Under the pieces are notes generated by a model, which was given only the letters and a program-made list of their open reading frames with translations, had not been told where the DNA came from and made no database searches. Made by a program: the position numbers and the translations under genes. Source: Siphlonurus alternatus (lineage: Eukaryota > Arthropoda > Insecta > Ephemeroptera > Siphlonuridae). From it: a DNA stretch of 64,000 bases. The stretch covers positions 19,377,482-19,441,481 of the forward strand of contig OX463787.1 of assembly GCA_949825025.1 (NCBI GenBank), read 5' to 3'. Below are positions 23,642 to 63,202 of the stretch, one piece after another (position 1 is the stretch's first letter; each line of letters starts with the position of its first letter).

Positions 23642-23886
23642 ATTTTAAAATAATTTTATTTTATGTGTTAAATGTTAACTTGTTGTCTGTAGACATAAAA
23701 TGCCTTGACATAGAATGGTAATCAATTGGTTTGCTGTTGTTACATAATTAATTAATTACCAAACAATATTTCTTTGTCTAAAAAAACCAATATCTTTTCA
23801 ATAAATAAACAAATGTATTATTATAAAAACGGTCTGCTGACTAGAATACTATGTATAGAAAGGAGGAGGGAGTAGTGTAGACCCAC

Positions 23887-24042
23887 CTTACTGGCAAGGC
23901 TGGCAGGGGCAGGAAGCACATCTCACAGTGGGTGGCGTGAGTGTCACACAGCACCGAGGCAAACGGATCCTCCAGGAACAAAGTGTCTCCGAGTTCAATG
24001 TCCTTGGTGGCAATTACATGACGTCCTTTCTCCATGCTCCAC
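23887..24042 (-). CDS. SMYD4-like gene, N-terminal SET/MYND exon
   Basis: The exon encodes WSMEKGRHVIATKDIELGDT, then LFLEDPFASVL and THCEMC. This is the start of the split SET domain, with the conserved GR-x-V-x-A-T-K-D-I pattern, and the first Cys pair of MYND. Donor AAG/GTGGGT is chosen over an upstream GTAAGG because it alone keeps phase with the MYND exon. The acceptor is CACCAG. Vertebrate SMYD4 carries TPR repeats N-terminal of this point; none was seen here. A weak candidate first exon ends ATGGAG/GTAAGT at 25,412 on the minus strand, but its phase does not fit directly. If upstream exons are absent, translation could start at the Met in WSMEK. Confidence 0.85.
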
Positions 24043-24369
24043 CTGGTGGACATCACAATAACTTTATTAAATATTGTAAGAAAGGAAAAAACTAAACAAT
24101 AATGTATATACCGGTTATGCATTATGTATGTATACCATGACTTTAAGATAAACTGGAAAAAAAAAGGTAATTTTACTACTTATACAGGAAAAATACTTAT
24201 TACAGTACAGTAGATCAAATCTAATCCACGTATATTTTCACTTCTAATACTGTAGCTTTATTTACCACTAAAGAAATTTTGTTAGAAAAGCATTTAAAAG
24301 AAAGGGGGTAAAGTAGTTTTCTCGTACATTGAAAGTTGCTGCTGTATCAAGGACATAGACAAAAAAGGT

Positions 24370-24712
24370 AATAGGTAAGGTAGGGAACGGATTGTGGCCA
24401 CGACCTGCATGCTTACGCGTCCCAGCATTCGCTGAGGTGAAACTGAGGGAACCGTGGAAAACCTCAGTCAGGACGGACACCTCTACTTTTTCTCAATGGA
24501 CCAAAGCGATGTCCAAAGCCTGGGGAACCACACACAAGTGCATCACTGCACTGGGTGGAAAGCGAGACGAATTTACCACAGGGAGGGAGCAGCGTATTTT
24601 TTACTTGAAATGGTCACCCATCCAAGTACTAACCACGCTCAACGTTGCCTGACTTTGGTGATCAAACGAGAACTCGTCAATGCACTGGGCCACGCTCGAC
24701 CTCTTATAATGC
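24370..24712 (-). mobile_element. SINE with 5S rRNA-like head (copy 1)
   Basis: On the minus strand the head reads GATCACCAAAGTCAGGCAAC and then GGTTAGTACTTGGATGGGTG, matching the 3' half of animal 5S rRNA including the box C promoter region. A body containing TTTTCCACGGTTCCCTCAG follows. It is not a 5S gene because the 5' end is altered and the tail is unrelated. It resembles SINE3-type elements. Confidence 0.85.
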
Positions 24713-24936
24713 ATGATACTGTATATATAATATAATCAATATTTTTATTTTAGGGCATTTTTATATTTTATGTACACTGTCTTTGTGTTCAATAAATAAA
24801 TATTTATTAATACATATCATATCATATGCATATATATGTTCTGCAGTATGATACGTACCTGCATAATATGATATAAACACTATGTTATACAGAATATGAA
24901 TATGATATTATGCATGCCGGTATTCATACAGTATGC

Positions 24937-25024
<88 letters not shown>

Positions 25025-25026
25025 TA
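24937..25026. repeat. (TA)n microsatellite
   Basis: Nearly pure TA run of about 90 bp. Confidence 0.95.
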
Positions 25027-25399
25027 CTTAAGTATGCATTGTTTTATAATATGCATTAAATAATGTAAGAGAACAACTACAGTATATATTATATATAGGC
25101 ATACAGTATCATGAATTATAATGATCGATACTGTACATCAATACAAATAAATCATGCAATTAATGTATGCATATATACATACCACATTCTATCGCGCAGG
25201 CAATAAATCCAGAATCCTTCACTGCAGGTCTTTGATGTATAGAGTTTTGCGATATTAATTAATGAAGATGTTATTAGCAAATTCTAAATCACTGCAGCTT
25301 TAGTTTACTCGATCGATCGAAGATCAAACCCAGGATCAAACAAACAAAATCATCTATCATTAAAACATTGATAACTTGGATACAGAACATTACACATAC

Positions 25400-25650
25400 A
25401 ATGAAACTTACCTCCATCAATCAATTACGTCATGCTTCACGATATAACAAAATTAAAACGATTAATCACTGTTAAAAGCTGTAATTTAAGAAAATTCACT
25501 ACACTTTCACTTTTGCAGCACAATTTCACAACAACACTGGCCATATGTAACTATGTAACGGTTTTTCATGCTTCGTGATTGGCTTTACGGGTACGTAGCT
25601 GTCCAATCACGAGCCAGCCATTTTAAATAGCGCGAAAGTCTCAAAAAAAT
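25400..25650 (-). promoter_or_regulatory. Possible promoter of the SMYD4-like gene
   Basis: Two CCAAT boxes in opposite orientation (GTGATTGGCT and CCAATCACGA) lie within 45 bp, and a minus-strand ATGGAG/GTAAGT could end a first exon downstream of them. The region is GC-richer than its flanks. Such inverted CCAAT pairs also occur inside MITEs here, so this is a suggestion only. Confidence 0.2.
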
Positions 25651-25700
25651 TGAATTAATTCAGTGGGGAATCTTCCCGGCCTTATTATTTTTAATTATGA

Positions 25701-25711
25701 TTAATATATAT

Positions 25712-25798
<87 letters not shown>

Positions 25799-25810
25799 TA
25801 TATATATAAT
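25701..25810. repeat. (TA)n microsatellite
   Basis: TA run of about 110 bp with one phase slip. Confidence 0.95.
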
Positions 25811-25940
25811 TGTAATTATAATTATATATGGTATCAATTTTAACGGACTACAATAATTTTAATTATTTTGACGTGGAAATTAAAAAAATATTATAAAAGA
25901 AGTATATTATATTGTTTTCATTTTTTAATTCTCTTATATA

Positions 25941-26022
25941 AAAGTACAAAAATATAGGTATATAATATCAATATATACTGTATATATAATAAATATATAC
26001 CTATATTTTTGTACTTTTATAA
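25941..26022. repeat. Near-perfect hairpin between two (TA)n runs
   Basis: AAAAGTACAAAAATATAGGT and its complement ACCTATATTTTTGTACTTTT face each other across a TA-rich loop. Probably the relic of a foldback that carried TA ends. Confidence 0.8.
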
Positions 26023-26035
26023 TAATTAATTAATT

Positions 26036-26039
<4 letters not shown>

Positions 26040-26134
<95 letters not shown>

Positions 26135-26143
26135 ATATATATA
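26040..26143. repeat. (TA)n microsatellite
   Basis: TA run of about 100 bp. Together with the runs at 24.9 and 25.7 kb it is the third long TA tract in 1.2 kb. Confidence 0.95.
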
Positions 26144-26394
26144 ATTAAGTCATGCATTGTTTCCCCTTATCCCGGCCTCTCCCTCCCCCCAAGAAACGTC
26201 GTCAAAATTTAAATATCATGCAATTATTTATTATATAATTAACTGTCGACAATTTGTTTAATTTTTTTTTGTGTTCTAAAATGTATTTTTTTCTACCTCC
26301 CCCCCCCCTCCGCGTTTTAGGGGTATGTTGTAGATGATTGTATGATCGATGGATTCAGGGTGTGTTCTGGACTGACTGAATTTGTTTTTGGTAC

Positions 26395-26745
26395 ATCAGG
26401 TCCAGGTCTAGACTAGACGGTCTGGACCTGGTTTAGGTCTAGACAATCTGGACCTGGTGCAATCTAGACTAGACAGTCTGGACCTGGTTCCAGGTCTAGA
26501 CTAGACCAGTCTGGACCTGATCCAGGTCTAGACTAGACCATTCTGGACTTGGTCCAGGTCTAGACTAGACCAGTCTGGACTTGGTCCAGGTCTAGACGAG
26601 ACCAGTCTGGACCTGGTCCAGGTCTAGACTAGACCAGTCTGGACCTGGTCCAGGTCTACTCTAGACCAGTCTGGACCTGGACTAGGTCTACTCTAGACCT
26701 AATTAGGTCCACTAGACCAACAGTAGATCCAGGCTGGGTCCAACG
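26395..26745. repeat. Palindromic GTCTAGAC minisatellite
   Basis: About ten degenerate units of roughly 30 bp. A typical unit has CCAGGTCTAGACTAGACC followed by AGTCTGGACCTG. Each unit is itself near-palindromic. No open frame crosses it convincingly. Confidence 0.85.
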
Positions 26746-27139
26746 TGGATCTGAATTTTCATAGGGGAGTGCAATTCTGTCTGCAATCAGCCTTAAACTT
26801 AATATCAAAGTCTTCTGCTCATTGTTAGTAAACGAAGTATTGTTGTGTGATGTCTGTCACATTAAAGGAAAAACATGGGACGTTTGTCTATATATTTAAA
26901 TGTTAACTTATGGAAAATTACCGTTAATTATGAAGTTGAAATTGTTACGTAGCGCCAAAATGCCATTGCGTTCTTTGCTCTGGTGGCAAAAAATAGACAC
27001 TATACCTCTTTCCATGTTTAACAATGAAAAAGGATTCATGCGAAAAATATTATAAACAATGGTTTGTTAGAATCATTGCAAGTAAAAAAATTTGTTCATG
27101 GTATATAAAATTATAATTCGACACACTTTCTTTTAAGTT

Positions 27140-27620
27140 AGGGTGGGCGCACACACAATCGCATAGTTTCGCAGCGTATGATAAAAAAATTTAGAACTTA
27201 TGGGATCATGAGAATTTCATGCGCACACAGTTTCATTTGGCATGATATCGTAAATTTTTCATTTAGAAGCAGTTTTAAATTTTTATCATGCGATACCATA
27301 CGAATTTCAATTTGAGCTGATACTCTATCATGCGATACGAAAGCAGTGTATGACCTCCCTAAGGTTATCCCTATATGAAAAAATACGTCTGCAACTCATC
27401 CTTTACACGTCTAAACCTAATCATTTTACCTCTAAAACACATCTTATTTTCTCCTCGCTCAAAGTGAGGATGAAAAAATGGAGACAAAGTTTTTAGTATT
27501 TTATGCTCAATAAGTATAAAAAATAAGTAATATCGTCTTTTTCTCTCTTCAATCCTCTAAAATTGTGCAAAAAAAAGACAAAAGACGAGATGAGACCTTA
27601 ATAGCGAATAAAAGATAAAA
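27140..27620. mobile_element. Two dispersed repeats, one shared with 61.45 kb
   Basis: The first part (27,140-27,350) has ATCATGCGATACCATACGAA and relatives near 19.7 kb. The second part (27,390-27,620) has GCAACTCATCCTTTACACG, CTCTAAAACACATCTTATTT and CCTTAATAGCGAA and is clearly repeated at 61,470-61,695. No protein coding seen. Confidence 0.6.
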
Positions 27621-27686
27621 TTTATTTCATTTCGTGATTCGTTAACATAAAAAATATATAAAATTTTATGATAAAGCTAGGTGGAT

Positions 27687-27868
27687 TTTCATGTTCGATT
27701 TCGAGCCTGCGACGCAGTACCATCCATTGGCGGCCAAATTGGGCGATTAAAAGAAAAAGAGCATCGTAATTAACGGGGTTACCGGTGAATTCGCCACCGC
27801 ATAGGATTTCCCAGGTTTTACGTCAAATCGCGCCGCGTCGCCGTTGCCGCCCATGAAAATCCACCTTA
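27687..27868. mobile_element. MITE with ends AGGTGGATTTTCATG
   Basis: Ends AGGTGGATTTTCATG and CATGAAAATCCACCT are exact inverted repeats. The interior has CCATTGGCGGCCAAATTGGG and many CG dinucleotides. A related, larger structure is at 35.31-35.58 kb. Confidence 0.75.
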
Positions 27869-27896
27869 AAATTTTAACAAGGAAGAAACGTACGTT

Positions 27897-28424
27897 AACT
27901 TCCATTCCATTTTGAAGTATTGGGTTATTATGTGGGGTAATTCTACTGACTCAAGAGAGATTTTTAATTTGCAAAAAAGGGTAATTCGAACAATGCTAAA
28001 CTTACCCTACCGTGAATCATGTAAAAAACTTTTTCAATCTCATTGTATTCTCACATTACCATGCATTTTTATTTTAGATTGTGTTTGTTTTGTTAAGAGT
28101 AATTTTGATATTTTTCATAAGGAGAAAGTCCATGACCATAATACTTATAGGAATTTAAATAGTACTATATATATTACCTCCAAAAAGCAGACTTAAACTT
28201 TTAGACAAAGGTTGTATATGCTCATGTATTAAAAAGTACAATAAACTTCCTGTTTCATTAAAAGATATCTACACACGTGTAGAATTTTAAAACGCTGTAA
28301 AATTGTTTCTTAATAAGTATTGTTTTTATAGTGTAGATGAATATTTGAATGCTAAATTTTGACAGATTTGGATGTGTTATAATTTTTTTCTTGTTGTTGT
28401 TGCGTGTGTGTGTGTTAATGGCTT
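27897..28424 (+). mobile_element. 5'-truncated LINE, C-terminal RT fragment
   Basis: A plus-strand frame starts within FHSILKYWVIMWGN and continues through LQKRVIRTMLN and LTLPCIFILDC. A frameshift follows near 28,180-28,200; the family C-terminus CFYSVDEYLNAKF resumes in another frame and ends near 28,362. Its 3' untranslated region runs directly into the next LINE copy. Confidence 0.8.
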
Positions 28425-30525
28425 TACCCACATATTTGGAGCAAAGAATATGTAAAAATTTATAAGTTCATTTATCATAAGCTTGTCAGATTTGTAAATA
28501 AACAAAAAAACACAACATATGTAAATAAATCTGATAACAAATCTAAAGCAATGTGGGACTTAATCAAGAAAAGGCATGGGAAATCTCAAGTTTATTATAA
28601 GATTAATAAAATATCACAAGATAATAATATTGTTAATGACCCACAAGAAATTGCTCAGATATTTAGTAATTATTTTGAAAAGTGCATTTCAGACTGTAAA
28701 TCTAATATTGAAAATGTGACAAGGGACTCTAATCCTACACAAAATATTCCATTTAATCTCAAGTCTATGTTCTTATCAACTGTATCTAGGGCTGATGTAT
28801 TTAAAATTATTCAATCTTTAAAAAATAAGTATTCCCATGGATTTGATGGGGTGTCAAATTTTGTACTTAAGTCCTGCTCTCAATCAATAAGTAATGTTCT
28901 CACAGTAATTATAAATCAATCTTTTGAAGAAGGATCTTTTCCAACTGTATTAAAACAAGCATTACTAAAACCAGTACATAAAAAAGGGGATGTTCAAGAT
29001 ATGGGTAATTATAGGCCTATTAGTTTGCTCTCTGTTTTTTCTAAAATTTTTGAAAAGGCTTTTTTAAATAAATTTTTACCTTTTTTAGATAAAAATAATA
29101 TACTATCACAGTCACAACATGGTTTCAGAAAAAATATGTCAACTGAATCTGCAATGTGGGAATTAATTGATAGTGTTCTTGGCAGTATAGATAACAAATT
29201 CAAAACTGCAGGTGTCTTTTTAGATTTGTCAAAAGCCTTTGACATGGTAGAACATGATATATTATTAAACAAGCTCTATAAGTATGGTATAAGAGGAAAT
29301 TGTCTACATTGGATAAAATCATTTTTATCAAATAGAACACAAACTGTTTTTATAAACTGTGAAGGAGATGGTAAAGATTCAATAAAATATTCAGACAAGA
29401 AAGAAATTAAATATGGCTTGCCACAAGGCACTTGCATTTCTCCAATATTATTCCTGATTTATGTAAATGATTTGTCCCAAGTAATAAAAAATAATAATTG
29501 TGTGTCAATACAATATGCAGATGATTCAAATTTAAAAATAACTGGCCATACAAACTCTGAATTGGATGCTAATATTAAAAAATCAATAGAAACAATAAGT
29601 TCTTATCTTCACAATATTGGCTTAACATTAAATTTAAATAAAACTGAAATTTTACAATTCCAAAATATAAGAAACAAAATTTCTAAACTAATTAATATAA
29701 CAATGGGAAATAACATATTAACATTAACATCAAAAGCAAAATTTTTGGGTCTCATTATAGATGATGATTTAAGGTGGGTGAGTCATATAGATAATATTTG
29801 TAATAAGTTGGCTTCAGTAATTTTTGCACTGGGAGAATTAAGATATGAATCTGAGCTACAATGCCTAAAAACTTTATATTTTGCAAACTTTCATTCAATT
29901 ATTAAATATGGAATTATTTGCTGGGGAAATTGTACAACAGCTCATAGAGTATTTGTATTGCAAAAAAAAATAATAAGGTCAATATGTTTTGCTAAAAGAT
30001 CTGCCTCATGCTTACCTTTATTTAAAAAATTAAATTTGCTACCATTCCCATGTATTTATATTTTGGAATGTGTAATGAATGTTAAAAAAAATATGTCACT
30101 ATATAAGCAACATGAAGTTACACATGAGCATAATACAAGAAATGTTAAAAATAATATTCCCTCAATGTGGTGTAGACTTGAGATGTATAAAAGTGGTCCC
30201 TTTTTGAGCTGCCTTAATCTTTATAATAAGCTCCCTCTCTCAGTGAAGTGTATAAAAAATATTAGTGATTTTAAAATAAATGTGAAAAATCTGCTACAAG
30301 ATATGTGTTTTTACAGTGTTAAAGCATATTATGACTGTGCTTTTGTTAATAAGTGAGAAGAAAATTAATGACATGGACTGATTCTTTCATTATGAACATT
30401 TCCTAACACTGCTTTTATTGACTTGTCCTATAAACCTCAACAAATGTTATTGTATATTATGACACTTTGATTGTAGGAAAAATGGAAATAAAAATATATT
30501 GAATTGAATTGAATTGAATTGAATA
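28425..30525 (+). mobile_element. Jockey/CR1-group LINE with (TTGAA)n tail
   Basis: Holds the open RT frame and about 165 bp of 3' untranslated sequence ending in five TTGAA units at 30,499-30,525. A short tandem-repeat tail instead of poly-A favours the CR1/L2/Daphne side of the group. The endonuclease part is missing, so it is 5'-truncated. Confidence 0.85.
28443..30356 (+). CDS. LINE reverse transcriptase (partial, open)
   Basis: About 637 codons are open, starting in a basic linker (KEYVKIYKFIYHKLVRF) that joins endonuclease and RT in this group, and reaching a natural stop. RT motifs in order: NKYSHGFDGVSNFVLK, NYRPISLLSVFSKIFE, QHGFRKNMSTESA, VFLDLSKAFDMVEHD (block A), YGLPQGTCISPILFLIYVND (block B), IQYADDSNLKI (YADD), KFLGLIIDDDLRW, then YGIICWGN, VLQKKIIRSI and HNTRNVKNN. 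Catalytic residues are all present. The Met at 28,551 is internal to the homologous region, so the true protein began upstream of the truncation. Confidence 0.87.
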   Translation, partial: KEYVKIYKFIYHKLVRFVNKQKNTTYVNKSDNKSKAMWDLIKKRHGKSQVYYKINKISQDNNIVNDPQEIAQIFSNYFEKCISDCKSNIENVTRDSNPTQNIPFNLKSMFLSTVSRADVFKIIQSLKNKYSHGFDGVSNFVLKSCSQSISNVLTVIINQSFEEGSFPTVLKQALLKPVHKKGDVQDMGNYRPISLLSVFSKIFEKAFLNKFLPFLDKNNILSQSQHGFRKNMSTESAMWELIDSVLGSIDNKFKTAGVFLDLSKAFDMVEHDILLNKLYKYGIRGNCLHWIKSFLSNRTQTVFINCEGDGKDSIKYSDKKEIKYGLPQGTCISPILFLIYVNDLSQVIKNNNCVSIQYADDSNLKITGHTNSELDANIKKSIETISSYLHNIGLTLNLNKTEILQFQNIRNKISKLINITMGNNILTLTSKAKFLGLIIDDDLRWVSHIDNICNKLASVIFALGELRYESELQCLKTLYFANFHSIIKYGIICWGNCTTAHRVFVLQKKIIRSICFAKRSASCLPLFKKLNLLPFPCIYILECVMNVKKNMSLYKQHEVTHEHNTRNVKNNIPSMWCRLEMYKSGPFLSCLNLYNKLPLSVKCIKNISDFKINVKNLLQDMCFYSVKAYYDCAFVNK

Positions 30526-31638
30526 TATTCTTTGTTCTAAAATGACGCGTCTTACCCATGCATGATACCATGTATTTTATGTGTGTACCTTGTATTTGGA
30601 ATAAGATAAAATAAATAATTTTAATTTGAATAACAATTTTATCCATGGTTTTCCCCAGTTATAAATATTTGATGTGATGTATTACATTATGGTCGTGAGG
30701 TTAATGGACTAAGGAGCCATCAAGATTTTAGAGGGCAACAAAACAAGTTTGTTGTTTCAGCTTGTAAAGGCGACAGAGGTTACATCAGTACATTTGCATA
30801 TAAATAGTTTTAAGTAGGTAGAGCAGGAAACTGTTTTAGAATGCCAAATTTTAATTATTTAATTAAATTTTGGACGAAAAAAATCCTATCGACAGATGTT
30901 CTTGAAATTAATTTGCTAGACTTACAAGTTACAACAACTGTCCAAATACTGCTGATTTTATATTCATATTTTTTTAACCATTAGTTTAATAATAATTAAT
31001 TTATTCAAATGTGATTTTCGTATCATTTTAATGTTTAATTTTTCAATCAACATTACACAAAAATGGCTCGAGACATTTTTTAAAATTTTATATGGATTTA
31101 AAGCTAATTTTTTTAACTATTTTTATGATTGTTTTCATATATTTTGATCCACTGCGTTGGCCGTTTTTGAAACTCGATGAGAAATGTGGCAACGCTCTAA
31201 AGGGACTGTAGTCACCACCTACTCCTCCTAGAGTCGCATTGCTAGTGTATCAGTGTTGCCAAGTTTTTTATGGTGACAAATTCTCAGGTTATACCTTAAA
31301 TTGATATATTTTTAAATTTCTGCATGGTGTTGGGTTATTTTGATTCATCTTAGAAACCCAACATTTTATGTCTGTGCGTTCTCTTTTGTGCGGAGAATTT
31401 CAGAGGGCATTGACCTTGTTAACAATCCTTAGGAGAACTGTCCTAAAGAGATGTGTCGGGAATTCCCTCCGACATAAAAGAAATGGTTTTGTGTGAACTA
31501 AATTACGAGATGATCGTGGCAATAAAAAGTTGTTATGTCTGCAAAATAAATTAAACTTGTTATATAAAGCTTTAATAGGCGTAATTCATGAAGAGAGTTA
31601 TTCAGGTTTTTCACTATCCAAGTTTAGTGTCCTTTAAT
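30526..31638. other. No gene seen
   Basis: AT-rich sequence without a protein-like frame on either strand. No element ends were recognised. Confidence 0.5.
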
Positions 31639-32011
31639 GGAGTATCGACCTCAAAATTTTTTATTGCAGAAATGGGTGTCCACTAGAATCAAAACCCGCT
31701 TTTTCCACTTGCCAGCAAGGCTTTAATGGATAGAGGGTGAAAAGTTATGCCACCTTGAATTTTTATAGATTTTTTAGAGCGCGGTAACTATTTTTTAAAA
31801 AATTATTGAAAGTCCTTTTTTTGACGTCACGTGGCGGCAAGTCCTATCTTTTTCGTAAAGAGCGGCGTCTCGTGACGTCACAGAAAGAACTTTCAATATT
31901 TTATGTTACCGGGCTCTAAAAAATCTGAAATAAATTAGTGTAGCATAGCTCTCTACACTGATTGCACTCTCTATATACATTTCTGCAATAATAAAATGAG
32001 TTCGATACTCC
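31639..32011. mobile_element. MITE, GGAGTATCGACC family (copy 3), with small insert
   Basis: Ends GGAGTATCGACCTCAAAATT and GAGTTCGATACTCC; core TTGACGTCACGTGGC and CGTGACGTCACAG. About 50 bp unrelated to other copies (near 31,680-31,730) interrupts the left arm. Confidence 0.85.
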
Positions 32012-32204
32012 ATTAGACTGGTGCTAAACTGCGATTAGTGTGAGAGCTGGATATCTATTTCGTAAATCACCCCCATTAATATATATATAAATATATATAT
32101 TTGCAAATATATATTTATTAAAAAATATAACTATTTTTTTATTAATCCACGTTAATTGGGTATTTATATTACAAAGTTACTTACTGCTTTGAAAATCAGA
32201 ACCT

Positions 32205-32523
32205 TCCAAATAACTTGAGCGTTCTTGCTGGCCAATGTGGAAAGGGGGTGGCCATGGCCTTGCAATCCATTTTGTGGAATTTTCCTTTGACTGAGGTAAA
32301 CGTGGAAACTTCAGCCAGGATGAACGCTACAGCTTTTGTCAATGAACCAAAAGTACATTGGGCCAAAGAGAGAGGAACCACATAGTGGATAAGCACAAGG
32401 TTAAATCTAGATTGGAAACGCGTTTTTTGTTGAAAATGGTCATCCTTCCAACTACTAACCACGCTCGGCGTTGCTTGACTTCGGTGATCTGACGAGACCC
32501 GGTTAAGCTCACTGCACCACAAC
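32205..32523 (-). mobile_element. SINE with 5S rRNA-like head (copy 2)
   Basis: Minus-strand head GTCAGATCACCGAAGTCAAG, GCAACGCCGAGCGTGGTTAG and TAGTTGGAAGGATGACC, followed by the same body as the other copies (GTTTCCACGTTTACCTCAGT). About 320 bp; the best-preserved 5S-like head in the window. Confidence 0.88.
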
Positions 32524-33300
32524 TTTCACCGTTTTATTTACCATTTTATTGTTCAATATTTAAAACATATAACAAATTTAACATGAGAGGACATAATCTT
32601 TTGATGAGAATCAAATTAACGATTAATCTCACAGTCAGTTACTGCTTTAGTCAAAGAATATTTCACTGCAAACGAATCGAATGAAATAAATTTTAACAAA
32701 TGATAATGATCTAAAACTTAATTGCTTATGGTATAAGCAAATTCAGTCTTGCAGTTTTCTTACAACAGCTCTATTTCCGGTTTTGGTCCATAAGGCCAAT
32801 GTTAAACTTCTACCTCAGTGTTCACAAAACTGATAAAACAGATTCGCTTCAAAATTTGTATGCCACCTATTGATGGTGTGTTCTAAGTCCCCTGCAAGTC
32901 TTGTTGCATTCAGGCGCTTCGATTGCGAGATTTATCTTTAAGATATTGAATATAATTATATTAATGACATTATTCAAGAAAGTATGATCATTCTGTATTT
33001 ATGACTTTGCAATTACACATGCAATCATAAATTTATTTTTATACACCTTTTAAAGTATTATTATGTTGTATGAATTTGATTAATCTTTTATTACTTCTTT
33101 AATTTTCAGAGGCATTCCTTCTCCTTTACTAGAATCCGTTGAAACTATATTTTGTTAAATAAAATTTAATATTTCACATTAAATATTTAATAATGATATA
33201 ATTAGGATTTGAAGTAAATAAATAAAAAATAACAAAAATTAAAAAAATTAGTTTATAGCCGCAGCCGTGGAAATTTTTCCTTTGTGGCCTTGTTCATTAC
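32524..33300. other. No gene seen
   Basis: AT-rich sequence with no recognised gene. It contains ACAGCTCTATTTCCGG near 32,766, matching inverted sequence around 45.55-45.6 kb, so part is a dispersed repeat. Confidence 0.45.
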
Positions 33301-33301
33301 T

Positions 33302-33680
33302 ATTTTTTTTTTTTTTTTTTTTTTAGCTTCTCAACTGAACCCTAGTATAGGGTACTGGCCACAATTAAGTGACTGAATTTAACCTCCCGGCTCTTCTTAG
33401 ACCCTCCTTTTTGTGGGTCCCTTCCAAACCGGGGCGGCCATTGCCTAAGCAATCCATCCCAGCATTCGCCTGGTTGTGACTGAGGAAACCATGGAAACCT
33501 AAGTCAGGATGGTCGGCAATTGATGGAGGATGCCATCAATCACCTCCCGGATGCACGACTGGGTGTTCTTTAGCAACTGCCACTTGTGAAAAGTTTGGCG
33601 ATGCATGGCTGGGATCGAACTCACTACCATCAGATTATGAATCAGAGGCGTATACCACTGCGTTAAGTGCCCGGTTAATT
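33302..33680 (-). mobile_element. tRNA-headed SINE with poly-A tail
   Basis: On the minus strand a head with box A-like TTAACGCAGTGGTATACGCC and box B-like GAGTTCGATCCCA is followed by a body with GGTTTCCATGGTTTCCTCAG and ends in a run of A (T run at 33,301-33,324 on the plus strand). The body is related to that of the 5S-headed SINEs. The head does not fold into a working tRNA. Confidence 0.75.
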
Positions 33681-33684
33681 ACTA

Positions 33685-33935
33685 ATCACTGACTTCAAGC
33701 AACGCCGAGCGTGGTTAATAGTTGGATGGGTGACAGTTTTCAACAAAAATCACGTTTTCGCACCCAGGGGTAAATCTTTGCGCTCTTTCACTACGTGGTT
33801 CTCCTGGCTTTGGAACATTGCACTTCCGGTTCATAGACAAAAGATATAGCGTCCATCCTGGCTTAGGTTTCCACGTTTCCCTCAGTCACAGGCAAATGCC
33901 CCCGTTTTGGAAGAGCCCGCGAAACGTTCAAGTTC
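33685..33935 (+). mobile_element. SINE with 5S rRNA-like head (copy 3, 5'-truncated)
   Basis: Starts inside the head (ACTTCAAGCAACGCCGAGCG, then TAGTTGGATGGGTGAC) and has the common body with TTTCCACGTTTCCCTCAGTC. It directly follows the tRNA-headed SINE in opposite orientation. Confidence 0.8.
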
Positions 33936-34383
33936 ATCCAACTCATAGAGGATAGTAGAGGAGAAAATTTTAATTTTTTTTTCATAATTTCCATGAATGG
34001 GATTTTTTTAACATTGAGTCAGCTGACCGGTGTTATCTCTATCTTAAGATTCCGTCGGTACATAAATAAGATACATAATTTAGTGGATAAAATACCTGTT
34101 ATGTTATATTCCCTCCCCCCCCCCTCTCCCTTCAGTAACAGGTTGAAACTGGTTTGTTGAGAGTGTTTTGTCTTCAGTGTGAGAGTGACCGCCGACCAAA
34201 CAGTATCTGACATTGGAGAAGGTGAGGTAAATTCAAAATTATTTGTTCAATCTTTTTCTCCTACAATCAATATATCAAGACAGATTATTTGTTGAGGTTA
34301 GTAGGACAGGTCTTGTAGGCAAGTAAAAGACAGAGGAGTAATTAGTTATTTACATTTGTAGTTTAAACAGACAATAATTTAAG

Positions 34384-34862
34384 TTAATTCAAAGTTATAG
34401 TCCATGTAGCTCTTGACGCTATATAAAAACACTTTTCAAGTAACATACATTTAACCCTTGAGTGGAATAGCTTATCACTTTCGATGCACTTTATATCACT
34501 TGGGAGCTTATTGTAGAGCCGTAAACAAGTTATAATTTGACCACTTCTATACATATTAAGTCTGCACCAGATAGGGGTTATTACACTCTTTACATTCCTT
34601 GTATTATACTTATGAATCTTATGATTTACAACATGTTGTATAAAAAATGACATATTTTTTAATCTTATACACATTCTAAAAAATAGATACAAGGAAGGGC
34701 TAATATACTATGCTCCTTAAATAGTTTTACACATGTTAACCATTTTTAAACAAAACACATTAGACGAATTAACCTTTTATGCAGCATAAACAGTCGATGA
34801 GACTCGAGAGAATCACCCCAACAAATTATTCCATATTTAAGCAATGAATAAAAATTTGCATA
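34384..34862 (-). mobile_element. Decayed LINE, C-terminal RT fragment
   Basis: Minus-strand pieces read LLKYGIICWGDS, LALPCIY, then YNTRNVKSV, PIWCRLNMYRSGQ and RLYNKLPSDIKCI. This matches the C-terminus of the 28.4-30.4 kb LINE (HNTRNVKNN, SMWCRLEMYKSG). At least one frameshift separates the halves near 34,690-34,740. No palm domain. Confidence 0.8.
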
Positions 34863-34963
34863 TTTATTATATAATGTACTTTAATATAACTTTATTTTAC
34901 CGAGACGTTACTAAATATTAAAATTATATGCGCCATTGATTTTGTTAAAATTTCGTGGTTTTT

Positions 34964-35054
34964 ATTAGAGAATCGATCTCAGTTTTTATTTTATTACAGA
35001 AATGGATCAAGCGTGCAAAGCTATGCTATAATCCTGATTTTTTTTTCAGATTTT
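34964..35054 (+). mobile_element. MITE fragment, GGAGTATCGACC family
   Basis: Only the left end of the family is present (AGAGAATCGATCTCAG, ATTACAGAAATGGATC, CAAAGCTATGCTATAA). It lies just upstream of the first coding exon of the pseudoprotease-lectin gene. Confidence 0.65.
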
Positions 35055-35095
35055 TTAGAGCTAATTAGCAACAACTAATTTCATTCCAATTTCAG

Positions 35096-63177
<28,082 letters not shown>

Positions 63178-63202
63178 TTTCATCAAAGATATCGGCGATA
63201 AT

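Noticed and set aside
23887..23892. Upstream donor GTAAGG for the first SMYD4-like exon
   Set aside because: It would put the MYND exon out of frame; the donor 5 bp further keeps LPVRCRDC in frame.
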